Part shown: piece after piece, positions 35,316-44,248 of the stretch
Layout: the number at the start of each line of letters is the position of its first letter
Position numbering within the stretch: the stretch's first letter is position 1
Assembly (NCBI RefSeq): GCF_005144475.1
Contig: NZ_SWJZ01000017.1
Coordinates: forward strand, 48,655-112,654
Length of the DNA stretch: 64,000 bases
Source of the DNA: Rhodobacter capsulatus
GTDB lineage: Bacteria; Pseudomonadota; Alphaproteobacteria; Rhodobacterales; Rhodobacteraceae
Reading direction: 5' to 3'
Made by a program: the position numbers and the translations under genes
Notes under the pieces: generated by a model
Databases searched by the model: none
What the model saw: only the letters and a program-made list of their open reading frames with translations
Told to the model about the DNA's origin: nothing

Positions 35316-36140
35316 TCAGCGGGCGAAGCGGCAGATCAGCCGGCCCGGCTCGCCCGGGGCCAGATCGGGGCCGCCGGGCGCGGGTTTCGGCGGCTGTTCG
35401 GCCAGATCGCGGGCCGCGCCAAGCCTTGCGCGGGGGACGGCAAAGACCAGCTCCTGCATCCGCAGCGCGCCATCGGGCCCGAAGCTGGTGCGCAGCCGGG
35501 CCAGCGGCAGGCCAAGATAGCTGCCGTCCAGCTGCAGCTCGATCTGCAGCTCGGCGCCGCGCTTTTGGGCGCTGAGCTGTTCGGGGGCCAGCCAGCCGCC
35601 CGGCGGCCAGGGCAGCGGCAGGCCGTCAGAGGCCAGCGGCCCCTCGGGCGCGGAGGCGGCCTGCGGGAACCGCGCGCGCAGGCTTTCGGTGAAGGCGCGG
35701 GCCTGCGGCGCGGGGGCGCAGCGGTCGATGCCCGCCAGAACCGCGTCGAGCACGGGCAAGGCCGGATCCGGCCCCGGATCGAAGCGGAAGATCTTGCCCG
35801 CCTCGGTGGTGACGACAAGCCAGCCCTGCACATCTTCGGCGATGAAGGTGACGGGGCTGCCAAGGAAATCGGAGGCGCAGCCGGGCCCGGTGCCGCGCAG
35901 CAGATCGGCACCGCCCCGGCCCGGGATCTGCAGCGAGATCAGCTCGCCGGTGCAGGCGGGGTCGGCCGGGATCGGGGCGCGGCGGATGGCGCAGGTGCCG
36001 CGATAATAGACGCCGCCGTCGCGCGTCAGCTCGCACCCGCCCGCATAGGGCAGATCCGAGGCGATCCCCGGCGCCGCCGCGGCCCAAAGCAGGCCCAGCG
36101 CGCAGCCGAGGGCGACAAGGAGGCGGGGCAGAGCTGTCAT
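35316..36140 (-). CDS. Secreted protein of unknown function
   Basis: The 274-residue product has a signal peptide (LLVALGCALGLLWAAAAPG, cut near IASDLP). The mature part has about five cysteines, e.g. GGCELT, RGTCAIR, DPACTGE and DRCAPAP, which may form disulfides. A stretch AEDVQGWLVVTTEAGKIFRFDP could be beta-propeller- or YcgL-like, but I do not recognise a family. The ATG at 36140 is chosen because an in-frame start at 36179 puts charged residues ahead of the signal. It is probably co-directional with the CIA30 gene but separated by 177 bases. Confidence 0.75.
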   Translation of the reverse strand: MTALPRLLVALGCALGLLWAAAAPGIASDLPYAGGCELTRDGGVYYRGTCAIRRAPIPADPACTGELISLQIPGRGGADLLRGTGPGCASDFLGSPVTFIAEDVQGWLVVTTEAGKIFRFDPGPDPALPVLDAVLAGIDRCAPAPQARAFTESLRARFPQAASAPEGPLASDGLPLPWPPGGWLAPEQLSAQKRGAELQIELQLDGSYLGLPLARLRTSFGPDGALRMQELVFAVPRARLGAARDLAEQPPKPAPGGPDLAPGEPGRLICRFAR

Positions 36141-36317
36141 CCGGATGCCTTTGCGAAAGCCGCGGTCTGCGCGCACCATGCGGCCAAGCGCTGAAGGAAA
36201 GGCTAATTCTCCCCGGCGCGGGTGATTTTGCCGCGCCGTTTCAGGGGGTGTTTCAGGGCGCGATCCGGGGGGCGAGGCCGCGGTCGCGGAACGCTTCGGG
36301 CCGCGCCGCCGGGCCGG

Positions 36318-36875
36318 TCAGTAAAAGCCGACCTCGCGGACCTCGATCTCGGCCTCATGCGCGCGCCCATAGGCGACGACCGCGACCGAGCGCAGGCTTT
36401 TCACCGAAGGCATGCCGGGCATCAGCCGCCCCGAGGCGTGAAAGGCGGTGAAGGGCAGCCGCACCTCGGCCCAGTCGGGGGTGACGTCGAAGGGCGCCTG
36501 ATAATATTGCCAGGGCATCAGCGTCGCGCCCGTGCGCAGATGCGCGAAATAGCGCTGGCCGTTGCCGCGCACGATCAGCCGCAGCCCGGTCGTGCCCGCG
36601 GGCGGCGGCGCGGCCAGATCCAGCCGCATCTGGATGAAGCCGCCATTGTTTGCGGTGCTGACATGGCCGGTCATCCGCGCATGCGGCGCCCCCTCGCCCG
36701 CGACCATCTCCAGCCGCCCGGTCGAGACGCCGCCCATCACGCCATCGGTGAAGAAACGCCAGCGGGTTTCGGGCTGCATGGTGAAATCCTCGATCACGGT
36801 GTCGGCGGCCAGCGCGGGCGGCACCGCCCCCAGCCCGAGCAGCAGCGTCAGGACAAGGAACAGTTGGGCGCGCAT
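36318..36875 (-). CDS. CIA30-family secreted protein
   Basis: The 185-residue product has a signal peptide ending PPALAA. The CIA30/NADH-ubiquinone oxidoreductase intermediate-associated domain follows: WRFFTDGVMGGVSTGRLEMV, GFIQMRLDLA, GLRLIVRGNGQRYFAHLRT and PFTAFHASGR. The eukaryotic namesake helps complex I assembly. Bacterial secreted forms have a galactose-binding-like fold and unknown roles. GGGAGGGG precedes the ATG at 36875. Confidence 0.85.
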   Translation of the reverse strand: MRAQLFLVLTLLLGLGAVPPALAADTVIEDFTMQPETRWRFFTDGVMGGVSTGRLEMVAGEGAPHARMTGHVSTANNGGFIQMRLDLAAPPPAGTTGLRLIVRGNGQRYFAHLRTGATLMPWQYYQAPFDVTPDWAEVRLPFTAFHASGRLMPGMPSVKSLRSVAVVAYGRAHEAEIEVREVGFY

Positions 36876-36956
36876 CGACCCCTCCCAAGGTTTCCGATAC
36901 ATGCAGGGGACCATGAAATCCGGCGTTTGGCCAGCGGTTTTCACGGCCCCCCGGGG

Positions 36957-38249
36957 TCAGAACCGCGCCAGCCGATAGGGCGCGGGATCGACGATCGGCG
37001 CGTGATCCGTGGCCAGATCGGCCGCCAGTTGCCCCGCCGCCGGGCCGGTACCGAAGCCATGGCCGGAAAAGCCGGTGGCCAGGATCAGCCCGGGCCGCGC
37101 GGCGACCGTGTCGATCACCGGATCGCTGTCGGGGGTGACGTCGATCATCCCCGCCCAGCTCGCGGCGATGCGGGCCTGATCGAAGACGGGCCAGGCCCTG
37201 CGCAGCGCCGCCATCGCCTCGGCATTCAGGCCGGGATTGACGTCGGGATCCATGATCCGGCAGCGCTCGAACGGCGTGATTTCATCGTCTTTCCAGCGCC
37301 TTGCAGACAGAAGTTCATGCAGGAAAGGGCGACCCAATCCCACCTGCGTCGCGCCTTTCTGCGCCCGCAGGACCGGCAGGTAGCGCAGCCCCAGCCGCAG
37401 ATGGTCGGGCGTCAGGGGCGCATCGAGCCGCCCGCGCTGGGTGATGGTGAAGCCGCCATCCTGACGCTTGCGGAAGGAAAAATCCGGCCCGCCGACGGCG
37501 GTCTCGCACGGCCCCTGCATCGGCGCTGTGCGCAGGACCGAGCAGATCAGCGGCAGTGTCGGCAGGAAAATCCCGAGGTTGCCCAGAAACCGCCGCGACC
37601 AGAGACCCGCCGCCAGGATCACCTTTTCGCACGCAATCTCGCCGCGTTCGGTAACGACGCCCGAAACCTGCCCGCCCCTGGTCGCAAGGCTGCGCACGGC
37701 GCAATTCTCGACGATCTGGCCGCCCTTGGCCAGCACCGCCCGGGCCAGCGCGGCACAGGCGAGCGAAGGCTCCGCCCGCCCGTCCGAAGGCGTGTGCACG
37801 CCGCCGAGCCAATCGCCCTGCCCTCCCGGCACCAGCCGGTCTATGTCCTTGGGCGCAAGCAGGCTGGCGCCAAGGTCGAGGGGGGCGACGGCCTTCAGCC
37901 AATCCTCGTAAATCCCCATCTGCTTTTCGGACCGGGTGACGAAGAGGATCCCCGCCGCGCGATAGCCGCAATCGGCGCCGATCCGCGCGGGCATCTCGGC
38001 CCAAAGCCGGTCGGCGGCCTGCGCCAGCGGCACATCGGCGGGCGCGCGCGAGGTCTTGCGCACCCAGCCCAGATTGCGGCCCGACTGTTCGGCGCCGATG
38101 CGGCCTTTTTCCAGCACCGTCACCGGGATGCCGCGCTCGATCAGCGTCAGCGCGGCCGAAAGGCCCACGATGCCCGCGCCGATCACGACCACGGTGGTTT
38201 GCGCCGGGATGTCGGCGGTGGAGGGCGGCAGAATGGCAAGCGGTTCCAT
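36957..38249 (-). CDS. FAD-dependent amino-acid/amine oxidoreductase (DAO family)
   Basis: The 430-residue flavoprotein has the FAD Rossmann motif VVVIGAGIVGLSAALTLIERG (residues about 20-40), LEKGRIGAEQSGRNLGWVR, and the C-terminal GTGPAAGQLAADL. Such enzymes oxidise secondary or D-amines to imines. It is last in an operon with an APC permease, an ornithine-cyclodeaminase-like protein and RidA, three bases after RidA. RidA would hydrolyse the imine formed here. The exact substrate is not readable; sarcosine-, D-amino-acid- or opine-type substrates are all possible. Confidence 0.9.
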   Translation of the reverse strand: MEPLAILPPSTADIPAQTTVVVIGAGIVGLSAALTLIERGIPVTVLEKGRIGAEQSGRNLGWVRKTSRAPADVPLAQAADRLWAEMPARIGADCGYRAAGILFVTRSEKQMGIYEDWLKAVAPLDLGASLLAPKDIDRLVPGGQGDWLGGVHTPSDGRAEPSLACAALARAVLAKGGQIVENCAVRSLATRGGQVSGVVTERGEIACEKVILAAGLWSRRFLGNLGIFLPTLPLICSVLRTAPMQGPCETAVGGPDFSFRKRQDGGFTITQRGRLDAPLTPDHLRLGLRYLPVLRAQKGATQVGLGRPFLHELLSARRWKDDEITPFERCRIMDPDVNPGLNAEAMAALRRAWPVFDQARIAASWAGMIDVTPDSDPVIDTVAARPGLILATGFSGHGFGTGPAAGQLAADLATDHAPIVDPAPYRLARF

Positions 38250-38252
38250 CCC

Positions 38253-38672
38253 TTACGCCCCCAGCCGGATCACTTCGGCGCCCTGCGCGGCGCCGCGAAA
38301 GGCGGTCACTTCGATCTCGACCTTGTAGACATTCGAGCCCAAGGGCGGGCAGGTGACGGTCAGTGCCGGATCGACGCCGCGGAAGATCTCGGCGAAGATC
38401 TCCATCACCGCGGGCGTGTCGGCGGGGTCCTGAATGAAGACGCGGGCCGAGATCACGTCGCCCAGCCCCGAGCCGACCGCGGCAAGCGCGCGGGCGATAT
38501 TGGCGAAGACCTGATGGGTCTGCGCGGCGACATCCTCGGGGATCAGCTTCGTGTCGGGGTTGCGCCCGGCGGTGTTCGAGACGAAAATCCACTCGCCCAC
38601 GGCGACAAGGCGGGAATAGCTGCTTTTGTCCTCCAGCACCGCGCCGGATTTCAGTTTCACGATCTTTGTCAT
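38253..38672 (-). CDS. RidA-family enamine/imine deaminase
   Basis: The 139-residue protein shows the YjgF/RidA pattern: VGEWIFVSNTAGRNPDTKLI, QTHQVFANIARALAAVGS, the key Arg in VISARVFIQD, and PPLGSNVYKVEIEVTAF. The family hydrolyses reactive imines. The Glu and Arg positions suggest an active deaminase, but subgroup is unsure. AGGAAAACC precedes the ATG. It lies between the OCD-like and FAD oxidoreductase genes in one operon. Confidence 0.92.
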   Translation of the reverse strand: MTKIVKLKSGAVLEDKSSYSRLVAVGEWIFVSNTAGRNPDTKLIPEDVAAQTHQVFANIARALAAVGSGLGDVISARVFIQDPADTPAVMEIFAEIFRGVDPALTVTCPPLGSNVYKVEIEVTAFRGAAQGAEVIRLGA

Positions 38673-38715
38673 TGGTTTTCCTGAAGGTTTGGGGGGGCCT
38701 TGCCCCCCCGAAAGG

Positions 38716-39855
38716 TCAGCGCAGGACGGGTTCATCCCAGAGGTTCAGCTTGACGCCGATGCCGCGGTCCAGCGCGTTGCGGTAAAGCACCGTGCCCCAG
38801 GCGACGTCCTCGACCGGCATGCCGCCCACCGACATGATGATGATTTCCTGATCATTCTTGCGCCCCGGCGCGTCGCCCGCGACGATGGCGCCAAGGTCTT
38901 CCAGATCGTCATGGGTCAGCTTGCCCTCGGCCAGCATGTCCATGAACTTGACGCCGATGACGGGGATGGTGTTGTGCGCGGGCTTCGGCACCTCTTCATA
39001 CCAGGCCTCGTAAAGCCCCGTGTTATCAAGCACCTTGCGCACGTCGGGGGCCTGCATCCCCTCGTCGATGTTGCACACGGCGGGCATCGCCAAGAAGGCG
39101 CCGGGCTTCACCCAGTCGCGCTTCACCATCGGATAGGTCGCAGGGTCACCCGTCTCGCCCGAGTTGCAATAGCTGACCAGATCCGAGCCGCGCACGACCT
39201 CTTCGATGCTGTCGACCACCGTGACCGAGGTGATCTGCGGATAGGTCTCGGCCACCCAGGCAAGGAAGGTCTGCAGGCTTTTTTCACCGCGGCCTTTCAC
39301 CTTCAGCGTGTCGATGCCCGGGCAGGCGACCATGAAGGCGGCCAAAGTCGTCTTTGCCATCACGCCGGGCCCCAGGATGCCGACGATCTTCGCATCCGGC
39401 CGGGCAAGATGGCGCGCGCCCACGCCCGGCACCGCGCCGGTGCGATAGGCCGAAAGCAGGTTCGCCGACATATGCGCCAAGGGCGCCCCGGTCTCGGTGT
39501 CGTTCAGCGTGAACATCAGGATGGAGCGCGGCAGGCCCTTTTGCCGGTTCGCGATGTTCGAGCCATACCATTTGACGCCGGTGGTGCAGAAGCGCCCCCC
39601 CAGATAGGCGGGCATCGCCATGAAACGGCGGTCCGCGGTGGGTTTCGGCATCGTCGGGAACGGGCTTTCGGGCGGGAACATCACCATCGCGCCGTGGCTG
39701 TCGTTGTTCGCCCCGGCCATGCGGTAATCGCCCGAATGCAGCAGGCCGAACATCTCCTCCATGCAGTCGACGCAAGCGGCCATGTCGGTGACGCCCGCCC
39801 TGATCATGTCGGGTTCGGACAGGTAGATGAAATCGATACGCGTTTCGGCGTTCAT
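38716..39855 (-). CDS. Ornithine cyclodeaminase/mu-crystallin-family protein
   Basis: The 379-residue protein has the OCD pattern: FMAMPAYLGGRFCTTGVKWYG with the substrate Lys, SANLLSAYRTGAVPGVGA, the NAD-binding GILGPGVMA, and YCNSGETGDPATYP. It is longer than ornithine cyclodeaminase (about 340) and is of the type sometimes annotated as tyramine oxidase subunit B. True activity is unknown; relatives act as imine reductases or dehydrogenases of amino acids. Start at 39855 is the first sensible ATG after the permease stop. The operon context suggests a role in amino-compound breakdown. Confidence 0.87.
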   Translation of the reverse strand: MNAETRIDFIYLSEPDMIRAGVTDMAACVDCMEEMFGLLHSGDYRMAGANNDSHGAMVMFPPESPFPTMPKPTADRRFMAMPAYLGGRFCTTGVKWYGSNIANRQKGLPRSILMFTLNDTETGAPLAHMSANLLSAYRTGAVPGVGARHLARPDAKIVGILGPGVMAKTTLAAFMVACPGIDTLKVKGRGEKSLQTFLAWVAETYPQITSVTVVDSIEEVVRGSDLVSYCNSGETGDPATYPMVKRDWVKPGAFLAMPAVCNIDEGMQAPDVRKVLDNTGLYEAWYEEVPKPAHNTIPVIGVKFMDMLAEGKLTHDDLEDLGAIVAGDAPGRKNDQEIIIMSVGGMPVEDVAWGTVLYRNALDRGIGVKLNLWDEPVLR

Positions 39856-39910
39856 GGGTTTTCTCACTTTTGGGAAGGTTGGCCCTGCCCGAAGACAGGG
39901 CAGGAAAGGC

Positions 39911-41341
39911 TCAGTCGAAGGCGCGGCCAAGGCGGGCGTAAAGCTCGGGCTGGCTGCGCTTGATCCGCAGCGCGAGAGCCGAGCCCGAAGCCGCGACGCA
40001 GACCACGATCACCGGGAAGGCCTGCACGATCGGGCTTTCGGACCCGGTCAGCATCGAGAGGTTCGACCAGACAAGGCCGAAGGCGGTCATCAAGCCCAGC
40101 GTCGCCAGCACCGGCGCGACAAGGGTGACAAGGGGCGAACGGCCGAAGCTGTCGCGGCGGAAGAAGGCGATGACGGCGACTGAGACCATGATCTGCACCG
40201 CGACGATCGACAGCACCGCGAGCGCCGACATCCAGGAGAAGACGACGCCGTAAGGGTCGGCGCCGATCAGCGCGAAAAGGCCAAGGATCGTCGCCACCAG
40301 CGCCGCCTGCACCAGCCCCGCCACATGCGGCGAGCCGTGATCGTCATGCACTTTCGTCACATGCGACGAGAGCAGCCCCTCATGCCCCAGCGCGTAGAAA
40401 TAGCGGTTGAGCGTGTTGTGGAAGGACAGAAGGCAGGCAAACAGGCTGGTGATGAGGAGGATATTGGCCAGTTTCACCACCCAGCCGCCCAAAAGCGCCT
40501 GCATCGGGGCGAAATAGAACCCTTCGAGCGAGGCGGCGGCCGCGGCCTGCGCCTTGTCGGGGCCGTAATATTGCACGATGGCCCAGGTGGAAAAGGCATA
40601 GAAGGCGGTGATCAGAATGACCGCGATATAGGTCGCCCGCGGGATGGTGCGGTCGGGGTTCGAGGCTTCCTCGCCGAAGATCGCGGTGGCCTCGAAGCCG
40701 ACGTAAGAGCCCAGAACGAAGACCATGGTGACGCCAAGCCCGGGGCCGAAGACCTCGGAGAGCCGGAAGCCCGAGACCGAGATGCCGGTCTCGCCGCCGC
40801 CATGGGCGAGGATCGCGATATCAAGGACAAGAAGGATCACCAACTCCGCGATCATGCACAGGCCAAGGATCACCCCCGAGACCGCGATGTGACGCCGCCC
40901 GAGAGCCACGACGATGACCAGCCCCGCAAAGGCCCAGACCCACCAGGGCAGATCGAGGCCGAGCGAGGCGGCAAAGCCCGAGACGAAGACGGCAAACAGC
41001 GCAAAGACCGAGATCTGGATGGCGAAATAAGCCAGAAGCGCCGTCAGCGCGCCGCCGATGCCCGCGGGGCTGCCCAGACCGCGGGTGATATAGGCGTAAA
41101 ACGCCCCGGCGCCGCTGATGTGCCGGGTCATCGCGGTGAAGCCGACGGAAAACAGCAGGTAAAGGATCCCCGCCAGGATGAAGGCGCCCGGCACCCCCGC
41201 GCCATTGCCGAAGGCGAAGGCGGGCGGCGTCGCGCCCACGACCGCAGTCATCGGCGCGGCGGCCGCGACGACAAAGAAGATGATATGCGCAAGCCCGATC
41301 GAATTGGCCTGCAGGCGGTTCGCGCCCGGTTGGTTTTCCAT
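39911..41341 (-). CDS. APC-superfamily amino acid/polyamine permease
   Basis: The 476-residue protein has about 12 TM segments. TM1 carries IIFFVVAAAAPMTAVVGATP, followed by GAGAFYAYITRGLG, the usual APC helix-breaking glycines, and FGEEASNPDRTIPRA after TM6. It imports amino acids or amines and probably feeds the three enzymes encoded downstream. The ATG at 41341 has AGGGATCGG upstream. It is divergent from the AraC-type gene. Confidence 0.92.
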   Translation of the reverse strand: MENQPGANRLQANSIGLAHIIFFVVAAAAPMTAVVGATPPAFAFGNGAGVPGAFILAGILYLLFSVGFTAMTRHISGAGAFYAYITRGLGSPAGIGGALTALLAYFAIQISVFALFAVFVSGFAASLGLDLPWWVWAFAGLVIVVALGRRHIAVSGVILGLCMIAELVILLVLDIAILAHGGGETGISVSGFRLSEVFGPGLGVTMVFVLGSYVGFEATAIFGEEASNPDRTIPRATYIAVILITAFYAFSTWAIVQYYGPDKAQAAAAASLEGFYFAPMQALLGGWVVKLANILLITSLFACLLSFHNTLNRYFYALGHEGLLSSHVTKVHDDHGSPHVAGLVQAALVATILGLFALIGADPYGVVFSWMSALAVLSIVAVQIMVSVAVIAFFRRDSFGRSPLVTLVAPVLATLGLMTAFGLVWSNLSMLTGSESPIVQAFPVIVVCVAASGSALALRIKRSQPELYARLGRAFD

Positions 41342-41413
41342 TTTACCGATCCCTGTTTCGGTTTCTTTGAATCCGGTCTGCAGGCGGCAGGACAAGAGCG
41401 GCCATTGCAAAAC

Positions 41414-41441
41414 GCGCCAAAAATCCGATAGTTTGCGCCAA
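41414..41441. promoter_or_regulatory. Direct repeats spaced 21 bp (AraC-type operator candidate)
   Basis: GCGCCAA occurs at 41414 and 41435, start-to-start distance 21 bases, in the gap between the divergent permease and AraC-type genes. Two half sites two turns apart on the same strand are typical for AraC-family activators. Confidence 0.5.
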
Positions 41442-41471
41442 TGCGCCCCCAAGGGGGGAAAATGAGGAAAA

Positions 41472-42497
41472 ATGTCCACGATCAGCACCCCGCTGCCCGG
41501 AATGCTGTCTGTCAGGGCCCTGATTTTTGGGCCAATTCTGGAATACTTTGCCGATGATCCGGGCAAGTTGAAAACTCTGCTTGCCCGCGAACAACTCTCG
41601 CCCGAGGTGCTGGCCGACCCTTACGAAGCGATTCCCTTGCAAAGTTATCTCTCGATTTTCGAGGCTGCGGCGGAATTGGCGGGGGATCCGCTCTTTGGCG
41701 CACGCTTGGGCTTTGGCATGCGGCCGGGCAATCTGGCACCGATCGGGCTGCGCGCGGTGCAGGCGGGCACGATCCGCGGCGCGCTGACCGCCTTTGCGCG
41801 CTGGTCGGGCGCGCTGCAAAGCGCCACGCAATCCAGCCTGACCACCGAGGACGACCAGCTTGTCTTCACCTACCGGCTGACGGCGCCGGTGCTGATCGCC
41901 TCGCGCCAGGATACGGAATTCAGTCTGGCGGCGGTCTGTCGGCTGATCCGCGGCGCCTTTGATCCGCGCTGGCGGCCGCTGGAAATCCGCTTCACCCATC
42001 CGCCGATCGCCGAGAAACCGCGGCTAGAGGCGCTGTTCCGCGCCCCGGTGCGGCATTCGCAGCCCGTCAATGCCATCGTCCTTTCCGCCGCCGGGGCCGA
42101 CCGGGTGCACCGCGCCGAAGACCCCGACATGATCGCGCTGATCGAGCGGCATCTGCAGGATCTGACCGCCGATGCGGGCCGCGCCGAAAGCCTTGTCACC
42201 CAGGTCGAGGCGCTGATCGACCTTTATCTCGGCGTGCGGCCGATCGATCTGCCGGGGATCGCGGCGGCGCTGCGGATGGCACCGCGCAGCCTGCAGCGGC
42301 GGCTGGCCGCCGAGGGGCAGAGCCTGAGCGGGCTTCTGCGCCAGCAGCGGCAACGCCGGGCCGAGGTGCTCTTGCGCGAACGCGGTCTTGGCGTCGAGGC
42401 GGTGGCCCAGGCGCTTGGCTACGCCGATGGCACGGTGTTCTGGCGGGCCTGGCGCAGCTGGACCGGCGAGGCCCCAAGCCGCCCCGCCCCGAAATGA
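41472..42497 (+). CDS. AraC-family transcriptional regulator (arabinose-binding-like N-terminal domain)
   Basis: The 341-residue regulator has an N-terminal ligand domain of the OruR/ArgR type (residues about 20-210, IPLQSYLSIFEAAAELAGDP and GLRAVQAGTIRGAL) and a C-terminal AraC HTH with LPGIAAALRMAPRSLQRRLAAEGQSL and VEAVAQALGYADGTVFWRAWRSWTGEAPSRP. GAGGAAAA precedes the ATG. Its position divergent from the permease operon makes it the likely activator of that operon. Confidence 0.93.
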   Translation: MSTISTPLPGMLSVRALIFGPILEYFADDPGKLKTLLAREQLSPEVLADPYEAIPLQSYLSIFEAAAELAGDPLFGARLGFGMRPGNLAPIGLRAVQAGTIRGALTAFARWSGALQSATQSSLTTEDDQLVFTYRLTAPVLIASRQDTEFSLAAVCRLIRGAFDPRWRPLEIRFTHPPIAEKPRLEALFRAPVRHSQPVNAIVLSAAGADRVHRAEDPDMIALIERHLQDLTADAGRAESLVTQVEALIDLYLGVRPIDLPGIAAALRMAPRSLQRRLAAEGQSLSGLLRQQRQRRAEVLLRERGLGVEAVAQALGYADGTVFWRAWRSWTGEAPSRPAPK

Positions 42498-42568
42498 CGC
42501 CGGGCCGGTTTTCGGTGGCCCTTGCCCCCGCCGCGGGCTAGTTTGGCGCAAATCGCAGGAGACCGCCC

Positions 42569-43012
42569 GTGTCGCACACCATCTTCATCCTGAACGGCCC
42601 GAACCTGAACCTTCTGGGCAAGCGCCAGCCGGAAATCTACGGCGCCGAGACGCTGGCCGATGTCGAGGCCCGCTGCCGGGCGTTGGCCGAAAGCCTTGGT
42701 GTCACGGTGGAGTTCTTCCAGTCGAACCATGAGGGCGTGATCATCGACACGATCCACCGCGCCCGCGACGAGGCCGCCGCCATCGTGATCAACCCGGGCG
42801 CCTTCACCCATACCTCGGTCGCGATCCTCGATGCGCTGAACGCCTATGACGGGCTGGTGTTCGAATGCCACATCTCGAACGTGCACAAGCGCGAGCCCTT
42901 TCGCCATCACAGCTACGTCTCGGGCCGCGCCGATGGCGTGATGGCGGGCTTCGGCACCGAGGGTTATGAGCTGTGCCTGCGCCGGGCCTGTTCGCTGCTC
43001 TCAAAGGCTTAG
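42569..43012 (+). CDS. aroQ: 3-dehydroquinate dehydratase, type II
   Basis: The 147-residue enzyme of the shikimate pathway has [19 protein letters not shown] with catalytic Tyr24 and Arg19, [16 protein letters not shown], and [17 protein letters not shown] with His101. The start is GTG with AGGAGA upstream. It lies 71 bases after the AraC gene and converges with the aminotransferase gene with a 4-base overlap. Upstream lies TTGGCGCAAA, the inverse of a word in the AraC operator region. Confidence 0.97.
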   Translation: MSHTIFILNGPNLNLLGKRQPEIYGAETLADVEARCRALAESLGVTVEFFQSNHEGVIIDTIHRARDEAAAIVINPGAFTHTSVAILDALNAYDGLVFECHISNVHKREPFRHHSYVSGRADGVMAGFGTEGYELCLRRACSLLSKA

Positions 43013-44241
43013 GCGGGGCGCAGCCGGGCGCAGGCGGCAGTGATCCGGCCCAAAGCCGCGCGCAGCTCGGCCTCCGAGGTCGCGTAGGAGATGCGGAAAT
43101 AGGGCGAGAGGCCAAAGGCCGCGCCGGGCACCATCGCCACCTCGGCGGTTTCCAGCAACCAGGCGCAGAAATCGCGGTCGGTGCTGATCGTGCCGCCCTC
43201 GGGCGTGGTCGCGCCAATGAGGCCCGCGCAATCGGCAAAGGTGTAGAACGCCCCGTCCGGCACGCGGCAGGTGATCCCCGGGATCGCGTTCAGCCCCGCC
43301 ACCACCAGATCGCGGCGGCGCTGGAAATCGGCGGCGCGGCTGGCCAGCAGATCCTGCGGCCCGCTCAGCGCGGCCAGCGCTGCGGCCTGCGAAATCGAGG
43401 AAGGACAAGAGGTTGACTGGCTCTGCACCACCGCCATCGCCTTGATCAGCGGTTCCGGCCCGCCCGCATAGCCGATCCGCCAGCCGGTCATCGCATAGGC
43501 TTTCGACACACCGTTCACCGTCAGGATGCGCCCCTTCAGCCGCGGCTCCAGCGCGGCGGGGGTGGTGAAACGAAAGCCCTCGTAACAGATGTGCTCATAC
43601 ATGTCGTCGACCAGCAGCCAGACCTGCGGATGGGCCAAAAGCACGTCCAGCAGCGGGCGGTAATCCGCCTCCGCATAGGCCGCCCCGGTCGGGTTCGAGG
43701 GCGAATTGAGCATGACCCAGCGCGTCTTCGGCGTGATCGCGGCGGCCAGCGCCTGCGGCTGCAGCCGGAACCCCTGCGCGCCATCGCAGGGCACGGCGAC
43801 CGGCACGCCGCCCGCGATGCGGACGATGTCGAAGTAAGACGTCCAGCACGGCGTCGGGATGATCACCTCGTCGCCCGGATCGAGCGTCGCCATCATCGCA
43901 TTGTAAAGCACCTGCTTGGCCCCGGTGGCCACGGTGATTTCCGCAACTTTGTAGTCCAAGCCATTCTCGCGCCTGAACTTTTCCACGATCGCCGCCTTCA
44001 GCGCCGGGGTGCCGTCCAGCGCGGTGTATTTCGTCTCGCCCCGCGCCATCGCGGCGGTGGCGGCATCCTTGACATGCCCGGGCGTGTCGAAATCGGGCTC
44101 GCCCGCGCCGAGGATGATCACCGGCCGCCCGGCTCGCTGCATCGCCGCGGCCCTGGCGCCGATCTGCAGGATTTCGGACACGCCCAGGGCGGCGATGCGT
44201 TCGGCGGGGCGGAAGGCGGCGGTCTGGTCTTGCAAGGTCAT
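43009..44241 (-). CDS. Class I/II PLP aminotransferase, possibly 2-aminoadipate or aspartate aminotransferase
   Basis: The 410-residue enzyme has [37 protein letters not shown] and the Schiff-base Lys247 in [20 protein letters not shown], placing it in the bacterial aspartate-aminotransferase Ib group. AGGATCGG precedes the ATG at 44241. It begins eight bases after the antiquitin-like dehydrogenase that would produce 2-aminoadipate. I therefore infer transamination of 2-aminoadipate to 2-oxoadipate, with general aspartate aminotransferase as the main alternative. Confidence 0.9.
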   Translation of the reverse strand: MTLQDQTAAFRPAERIAALGVSEILQIGARAAAMQRAGRPVIILGAGEPDFDTPGHVKDAATAAMARGETKYTALDGTPALKAAIVEKFRRENGLDYKVAEITVATGAKQVLYNAMMATLDPGDEVIIPTPCWTSYFDIVRIAGGVPVAVPCDGAQGFRLQPQALAAAITPKTRWVMLNSPSNPTGAAYAEADYRPLLDVLLAHPQVWLLVDDMYEHICYEGFRFTTPAALEPRLKGRILTVNGVSKAYAMTGWRIGYAGGPEPLIKAMAVVQSQSTSCPSSISQAAALAALSGPQDLLASRAADFQRRRDLVVAGLNAIPGITCRVPDGAFYTFADCAGLIGATTPEGGTISTDRDFCAWLLETAEVAMVPGAAFGLSPYFRISYATSEAELRAALGRITAACARLRPA

Positions 44242-44248
44242 CCGATCC

